NCBI GenBank assembly: GCA_004151065.3
Contig: NWUY0300012501.1
Location: 35,623 to 48,900 of the forward strand
Origin: Larix sibirica
Taxonomy: Eukaryota; Streptophyta; Pinopsida; Pinales; Pinaceae
Reading direction: 5' to 3'
Length of the DNA stretch: 13,278 nt
The notes beneath the pieces were generated by a model. The model was not told the origin of the DNA, searched no databases, and was given only the letters and a program-made list of their open reading frames with translations. Below, piece by piece: positions 8,923 to 13,278 of this stretch (position 1 is the first letter of the stretch; every line of letters starts with the position of its first letter). The position numbers and the translations under genes were made by a program.

Positions 8923-9290
8923 TTACCCATGGGAAATTGTCATGTTCCTCGACCTGCATTCGATGCAAGCATCATCCATGGATAAACACGACCTCCCCAA
9001 AATCAGAGGATGGCCCTTAAGGCGATATTTCGTTTGTAGGACCAGGAAGTCCGTTGGATATTCGCAGGATTCCACATAAATGATTACATCCTCCAAGATT
9101 CCATTTGGTTGAATGGTACTGATCAACCAATTCAAGGGATGTGGGGGGTGGTCTAAGGTTTACAAGGCCTAACATTTCCCAAGTTTCCTTAGTCATGATA
9201 TTAATGGCTGCCCACAGATCCACTATTGTATTGGAATTTTTTTTCCCCTGGATCTAAACATTGACTATCAAATTCTCAGGATCATCATAT
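8923..9290 (-). pseudogene. Retropepsin-like aspartic protease domain
   Basis: It would cleave the Gag-Pol polyprotein. The active-site loop normally reads Asp-x-Gly-Ala. Here the minus strand gives VDLWAAINIMTKETWEML with DLWA at 9209-9220, so the catalytic Asp remains but the essential Gly is Trp. The second part reads YPTDFLVLQ and HPLILGRSCLS, the family's ILGR flap-region signature, then MTISHG. The two parts are in different frames, with the frameshift near 9130. Another slip lies near the A-run at about 9240. Confidence 0.85.
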
Positions 9291-9840
9291 TTGACATGTG
9301 TGACTTTTCCAAAAACTAGGTCAGATGATTTTCCCAACACATGGATAGTGGGTGGGTCCCTGGGTTTCATCCCTGGATTTCTGAGACATAGTTAACGAAA
9401 AGTTTTGGCGTAAATCAACACATTCCTTATTGCTTGTAACAATGGGATTTTAACATAGATTTTGGAGCTCTACCAGTAGATCAAACTCAAGGCATGGATG
9501 CACCTTGGCTATAGCCAATATTTATGGGAATGGTAGAGTAATTGATTGTATTTTAATTGGGCCAATAATAGTCGCGTGTTGCATATTTGCAAATACTCCA
9601 ATAGTTGCAACAAGGATGGAATTCTCACCTTGTTCATAGGGGTGTTCTGTTAGGGGTTCTTCCTCCATTTGTTTAGTGATTATAAGTGAATTATCTTAGT
9701 GAAATATCATCCTAGACCTAAGGTGTACATCATTATACTCAAGAGGATCGATACTATAGACCGGAAAGGTTGGCATTTCAACTTGCTAAATTGTCTTGTT
9801 ATTTGGATTCAGTCTGGCTTATACATGCAATTAAGGTTGA
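9291..9840 (-). pseudogene. Polyprotein region between the Pro/Gln-rich spacer and protease
   Basis: Minus-strand reading gives coding-like stretches such as ENSILVATIGVFANMQHA (near 9630-9570) and KVHPCLEFDLLVELQNLC (near 9510-9455), separated by stops. I recognise no catalytic domain. It is best read as linker sequence upstream of the protease. Confidence 0.5.
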
Positions 9841-10200
9841 ATTACAAGAGTGTTCATTGGTGTATTCATAGGAAGTTATAGCTGTGGTTGCATGGATAAA
9901 TGTGTAGGAAAGTGTGGGGGTAACTGTGATTGTGGTATTAGGAATTGTTGTGCAGGGAAGGAGAGATTCTACCAGTTTTTTGGCCAAGAGGGATTTTGGA
10001 CTGCTTGAGTCGACCATTGTATCCATGGTGAACGGTATTGGAACTGCTGAGGATTTTTCCATGGTGGAGTAGGAATTTGTGGTTTTCTAGTATTATGCTA
10101 ATTATTCCAATTATTAAAGAATGCAGAAGAATCCTATTTCATACCTAGTGATCGAGATTTCCATGGCTTCTTTGGGGCTAAAAAGTAGGCTGGATCGACC
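9841..10200 (-). pseudogene. Pro/Gln/Trp-rich spacer of the Gag-Pol polyprotein
   Basis: The in-frame minus-strand reading is rich in Pro, Gln, Asn and Trp (for example TPPWKNPQQFQYRSPWIQW). In this low-complexity Gln-rich stretch most interruptions are TAA or TAG where Gln would fit. A Thr-rich frame at 10062-9799 is out of phase with it and is not counted as a gene. Such spacers between the nucleocapsid and protease are common in plant gypsy elements. Confidence 0.6.
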
Positions 10201-10214
10201 TCTTCATCATCCCC

Positions 10215-10469
10215 CTAGTATACTACTTTTAATCCTGGTAGTGATGGACATAATTTTGTAGGATGATATTGATCACAAATCCCACAAACTTTAGTAGTTT
10301 TAACTAGACATTCCTTTGAGGAGTGTTTCTTTCTACAATGTGGGTAGAAGACGATGAGGGATTTCTCATCTTCAATTTGTCTTCGTTTAGCTTGGAAAAC
10401 ATCTAGCTGTGAGGAAACCGTGTTGAGAATATCGCTCTTAAAATATTCTAACAAGGTTCCAATATCCAC
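10215..10469 (-). pseudogene. Nucleocapsid zinc-knuckle region of Gag
   Basis: This open stretch of 84 codons binds packaged RNA in working elements. It has two knuckle-like units. The second is an intact CCHC knuckle, CGICDQYHPTKLC (C-x2-C-x3-H-x4-C). The first reads YPHCRKKHSSKEC, the same spacing with the first Cys replaced by Tyr. It ends with PSLPGLKVVY, a conserved tail in related elements (from memory). It follows the capsid part and precedes the Gln-rich spacer. Confidence 0.85.
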
Positions 10470-10479
10470 ACAGGTTACT

Positions 10480-11110
10480 CCTCCATTGGATGACTTTGCA
10501 TCTCTATTATAAAAGTCTCTCGTCCATAGTTTGCTTTTGGTAGCTCCTCGTGAGCATCTTATGTACCAATCATAGATTGTCTCATAAATTTCCGTAAATG
10601 ATATTTCCTTTTCCCATCAATTTCAACATGTCCAACCATTCATCCCTCATTCCTCATATTAAAATGGTCTTTAAGATATCACCACCTAGAGTGGGGTGTA
10701 GAGAGATCTGCAAATTGTATTGAAAATTCTCTAAATAGTCTTCCAGATTCTCTTCTTCCTTCTTTGTCATCTTGAATATCTCCTCCCTAAGCTATACATA
10801 TCTTCAATACTATTGGTATTTCTCAAGAAAGGAATACTTCATTTCATCCCAGGAATTTATTGTACCACCAACAAGACCCATAAACCATCTCAAGGCTGCC
10901 CCTTAGGGTAGTATGAAATAGTTTCTGCTTCTGCAAATTTGTGTAGTCATAGCTTTGACATAACACAACAAATTCAAACATGAATGCGTCTGGATATTCG
11001 GTATTTGTTCCATGGAAATTATGGAGAGAAGATAAGGAAATTGGAATCTTAGGTGCACCTCCCTGAGTATCGACAATGGGAAATTTGATCGTGGATGTTG
11101 GAGTAGCCAT
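10480..11110 (-). pseudogene. Gag capsid domain (Retrotrans_gag type)
   Basis: The first ATG considered (11110) gives MATPTSTIKFPIVDTQGG. It is followed by the gag core HNFHGTNTEYPDAFMFEF and LCQSYDY, and, after a frameshift near 10910, by ALRWFMGL and INSWDEMKYSFLEKYQ. After further stops come EEIFKMTKKEEENLEDYL, ENFQYNLQ and LMGKG. This order matches the plant Retrotrans_gag capsid domain. Stops occur near 10808, 10795 and later. A 129-145 residue open run survives only in pieces. The true start may be further upstream, since coding-like sequence extends to about 11676. Confidence 0.88.
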
Positions 11111-11205
11111 GTTTTCCCACGACCTCCAATATTATTCTGGAATCCCAAAGTCAGTAGTCACTCGTTGGAATGAAACAATTTCCTTTGATTATAGAATAGA
11201 AGGTT

Positions 11206-11268
11206 TAGGAACCTCAGAGGCTGCTTCTCATTTGGAATAGGAACCTTAGAGGATGCTTCTCATCTGGA
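11206..11268. repeat. Tandem duplication, two 31-32 bp units
   Basis: TAGGAACCTCAGAGGCTGCT... at 11206-11236 is repeated at 11238-11268 with about three mismatches. The unit is 32 bases, so the duplication shifts the frame of the surrounding coding-like region. On the minus strand the two copies read as EASSKVPIP and EAASEVPKP. Confidence 0.85.
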
Positions 11269-11298
11269 AACTAGACTTTGATGCTCAGGTTTAAGTTC

Positions 11299-11415
11299 CC
11301 CTATTTCCCCTTGTCCTTCTGCCAAAATTTGAACTTTAGGTTCTGCTGCTACATATGGTGGGTTGGTTTCTCCTTCAGGCTATGATTACCCTATCTCCCC
11401 TCTTCCTTGTGAAGG
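11299..11415 (-). repeat. Diverged 90-nt (30-codon) in-frame repeat
   Basis: CCCTATNTCCCC words at 11299 and 11389 (plus strand) are exactly 90 bases apart. On the minus strand both copies encode a QG-x-GEIG...PE core in the same frame. In the first copy two positions have become stops. Confidence 0.6.
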
Positions 11416-11676
11416 AACTTGTAGCTCAACTTATACTATTGCAGTAGAATTACCTTTTGAAATGAGTTGACGACTGATCAGTGCATAAGATGCCACCCTG
11501 AAAACGTTACGAGATGATTCTTCTAATTCTACCCTTGAAATGATGTCATGTATGTATGTCATTCTTCCTTGATATTTCTGACCTTGACCTCCTATATCTG
11601 TAATGTTATTAGTTTTTGGGGGTCTTCCTCTACCTCTGTTGATGCATCTTATATGCTCTTCTACCCATGCAATCTA

Positions 11677-11848
11677 TATGCTCTGGTGCAGGTGAGACGA
11701 GATTCTACCACAAATAATCCACATCTTTTAGGAATTGGTGATTGATGTGTAGGTTCTTACCTTCTGTCTTTATTTCTTAGGCCTCAGTAGAACCAGAGAT
11801 TATGCAACTAAAACAAGCACTACTTTGTACTTTTTCGCCCTTATAAGC
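11677..11848 (-). other. Untranslated leader of the element
   Basis: The stretch between the primer-binding site and the upstream coding-like region. I see no open frame of note and no clear structured element. Confidence 0.55.
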
Positions 11849-11866
11849 TCCCTAACAACAATGGAA
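11849..11866 (-). promoter_or_regulatory. Decayed primer-binding site, tRNA-Asp-like
   Basis: Three bases inside the right LTR edge the minus strand reads TTCCATTGTTGTTAGGGA. Compared with the tRNA-Asp primer site remembered for Athila/Tat elements (TGGCGCCGTTGCCGGGGA), it has 10 of 18 matches. Six of the eight differences are C-to-T or G-to-A. A tRNA-Met-type site does not fit. Identification depends on the remembered consensus. Confidence 0.55.
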
Positions 11867-11869
11867 AAA

Positions 11870-12404
11870 TGTTGGGACTTTTTAACTATCTTTATAGGAC
11901 AACTAAATAGTACTCACACTAATTATCAAACCATGGTACATCTTGTATTACATGTTTACACACAAGGTATATGCAGGCTAGAATTTCCTCTTATAGTGCT
12001 GGTGATACTAAATACTCATGCAACTAGATGTATGAAAAACTCAACCAAACTCACTCTTGCTTGAAAAAGGAAACACACTCCTAATTAAATTGCACACAAA
12101 ACCTAAAAGATATATTTAATCAAGACTATTTCTGCTGGAAATTAAATCACACCTTAGCATTCAAATCCAGACAACAAGTAACAACATTCTACCAACCTGG
12201 AAAACAACAACTACAGATCTAGAACAAATCTTTAAGAGAGAATGCAACTGTTATAATATTAAAGAAAGAAATGATCTTTTAAAAGCATTTAAACAAAAGT
12301 GCAAAAGTTAAATTGAAGCTCTATCCTATGGAAGTAACAACTGTGATTAGTAATAACTATAAATTACATCTAACAGTTAACATAAAGACTGTTGATTACA
12401 AGTA
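11870..12404 (-). repeat. 5' LTR, truncated: only the part next to the primer site remains
   Basis: This stretch aligns end to end with 212-739 of the other LTR, sharing long words such as GGAAACACACTCCTAATTAA and AGTAACAACATTCTACCAAC. Differences are roughly 15-20% by eye. Similarity stops sharply at AAGTA (12400-12404), where the left copy continues and this one changes to unrelated sequence. The missing 1 kb contains U3 and the TATA candidate, so this LTR has no visible promoter. A plus-strand frame at 11825-12064 crosses the LTR edge and is not a gene. Confidence 0.92.
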
Positions 12405-12459
12405 TGTGGACATGTCACGTCACTAATAGAATAAGACATTCCAATATGTGGACATGTCA
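12403..12459. repeat. Short direct repeat at the LTR break
   Basis: TATGTGGACATGTCA occurs at 12403-12417 and again, identical, at 12445-12459, 42 bases apart. The first copy overlaps the point where LTR similarity ends. Confidence 0.9.
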
Positions 12460-13278
12460 TCTAGTTCATGATAGTGATATATTTTCCATGTAAAGGTTTC
12501 CAATCAAAGAAGGGGCATTTCCATGTGTGAATCAATTGTGTGGTATAGAATTGTGGAAAATATTTCCATGGGAAAGGAGAGAAAATATCATATTTGAATG
12601 AGGTGCAAGGACACATAATAGACCTTGAAAAGATTCCATATGGAATTGGAATGCAATAGATTGTAGCGCTGATAAGTGCTAGGAAGTCCAAGAATGGTAA
12701 AGTAGATTTGGACAGTATTGCTCAAGAGATTTGGAGCAATAGACCTCATAAATGGGTACAGTAAAAAGGTGACCTGGAGCATCAAATAATATGCAAGGAT
12801 GCTAAGAATTGGTTGCAGCAGGAAAGGGTGCATGTGGTCAACAAGGGGTCATACAAACGAAGGATATTTCCTCACCCTAAATATCTATTTTGTTTATAGA
12901 ATAGAGTTGTATATTTTTGAAGTACAAGTATAACTTATATATGAATTAAGTAATGCTACATGGGTGAGAATATTGCAGATAATGATTTGTTATGTAATTG
13001 GTAGAAAGGCCATGGAAGAGGCCGATTAAGCTGTGTAATTCCATGCTATTAAGAGGAATGGAGAAGGATAAATTCCTCAAATTTTCTTTTGCATTGTTCA
13101 TGTTTCTCTTTACTAAGAAAGTATCTATGTGTAGATAGCTTAATGACATGAGAATGCAAGAGTGTAACATATCTATAGTGTAAATGCACTATTGGGCATA
13201 TTAAGCGATAATGCATATTGCATTTGAATATGCTTGTGTGTGCATATGATATTGCATATTGGTAAAAGTAGTATGGTT
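12405..13278. other. Right flank or nested insertion, unidentified
   Basis: The sequence is unrelated to the left LTR beyond 739. A plus-strand frame runs without indels from 12438 to 12896 but holds five stops (12462, 12528, 12546, 12657, 12762). Its longest clean parts include DLDSIAQEIWSNRPHKWVQ and HQIICKDAKNWLQQERVHVV. I do not recognise them, and the stop number is not far enough below chance to call it coding. Minus-strand hydrophobic frames (12833-12588, 12691-12461, 13170-12946) overlap it and have no support. The last 90 bases are AT-rich with repeated GCATAT words. Confidence 0.4.

Larger units (their letters stand above)
11120..11676 (-). pseudogene. Coding-like region upstream of gag with an AT-hook-like motif
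   Basis: One minus-strand frame is open stop to stop for 79 codons (11673-11431) and continues, with a few stops, to about 11270. It holds RGRGRPPK (11614-11637), a match to the AT-hook core GRP flanked by basic residues. Then come ELEESSRNVFRVASYALIS and Glu/Pro-rich repeats. After a one-base slip near the 32-bp duplication the reading approaches the gag frame, with further stops. No ATG is evident at its start. It may be the true N-terminus of Gag or a separate small ORF. The AT-hook could be chance. Confidence 0.45.
212..12404 (-). mobile_element. Decayed Ty3/gypsy LTR retrotransposon, Athila-like, truncated at its 5' LTR
   Basis: Two direct repeats in the same orientation (212-739 and 11870-12404) flank a minus-strand interior. 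Its domain order is Gag, zinc knuckle, protease, RT, RNase H, integrase, which is the Ty3/gypsy order. A primer-binding-site candidate sits inside the right LTR and a polypurine tract inside the left LTR, as expected for a minus-strand element. The length of about 12 kb, the LTR of about 1.5 kb, the tRNA-Asp-like primer site, the absence of a chromodomain and the extra frame after integrase resemble the Athila lineage; Tat-like is the alternative. No protein frame is intact. The shared LTR parts differ at roughly 15-20% of positions by eye, so the copy is old and non-autonomous. Confidence 0.93.

Noticed and set aside
9799-10062. Minus-strand 87-codon Thr/Ser-rich frame
   Set aside because: It is out of phase with the Pro/Gln-rich Gag-Pol spacer, whose reading joins the neighbouring domains in composition.
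12461-13170. Hydrophobic minus-strand frames that could be membrane proteins
   Set aside because: They are short, overlap each other and have AT-rich composition that favours Leu, Ile and Phe by chance. No start context or family is recognised.
1-13278. tRNA, rRNA, CRISPR array, bacterial-type operon or defence system
   Set aside because: No cloverleaf, rRNA-like block or regularly spaced repeat array was seen, and the content is a plant retroelement.

Overview
The window looks like repeat-rich nuclear DNA from a seed plant. It is AT-rich, has no compact intact genes, and is filled almost wall to wall by one long, badly decayed Ty3/gypsy LTR retrotransposon. The species cannot be told from the sequence.

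The element lies on the minus strand, from about 12404 (5' end) to 212 (3' end). In transcription order it contains: the inner part of a truncated 5' LTR (12404-11870); a decayed primer-binding site resembling a tRNA-Asp site (11866-11849); an untranslated leader; an upstream coding-like stretch with an AT-hook-like motif and 30-codon repeats (about 11676-11120); gag capsid (11110 to about 10480) and zinc knuckles (about 10400-10215); a Pro/Gln-rich spacer; protease (about 9290-8923); reverse transcriptase (about 8440-7714); RNase H (7713 to about 7017); integrase with a GPY-type C-terminus and no chromodomain (about 7016-5803); a non-coding spacer with a GA microsatellite and a second polypurine tract; a third, unusually long decayed frame of about 970 codons (4970-2046); the 3' polypurine tract (1756-1748); and a full-length 3' LTR of about 1536 bp (1747-212) that starts TGTTGGG and ends CAACA in element orientation. 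Long LTRs, an Asp-like primer site, a YMDDF-type RT, no chromodomain and an extra frame behind integrase together suggest a non-chromoviral, Athila-like (Tat/Athila group) element. That placement is inference from remembered family traits.

The element is dead. It has many in-frame stops and frameshifts, Asp-to-Asn changes at catalytic positions of RT, RNase H and integrase, a changed protease active-site motif, and a 5' LTR that lacks its promoter-bearing part. The shared LTR segments differ at roughly 15-20% of positions by eye, so the insertion is old. Many stops fall where Gln is expected, as methylated-cytosine deamination would produce.

The flanks (1-211 and 12405-13278) hold nothing I can identify. 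The right LTR breaks off abruptly at 12404 and unrelated sequence begins with TG, so a nested insertion or a deletion is likely there.
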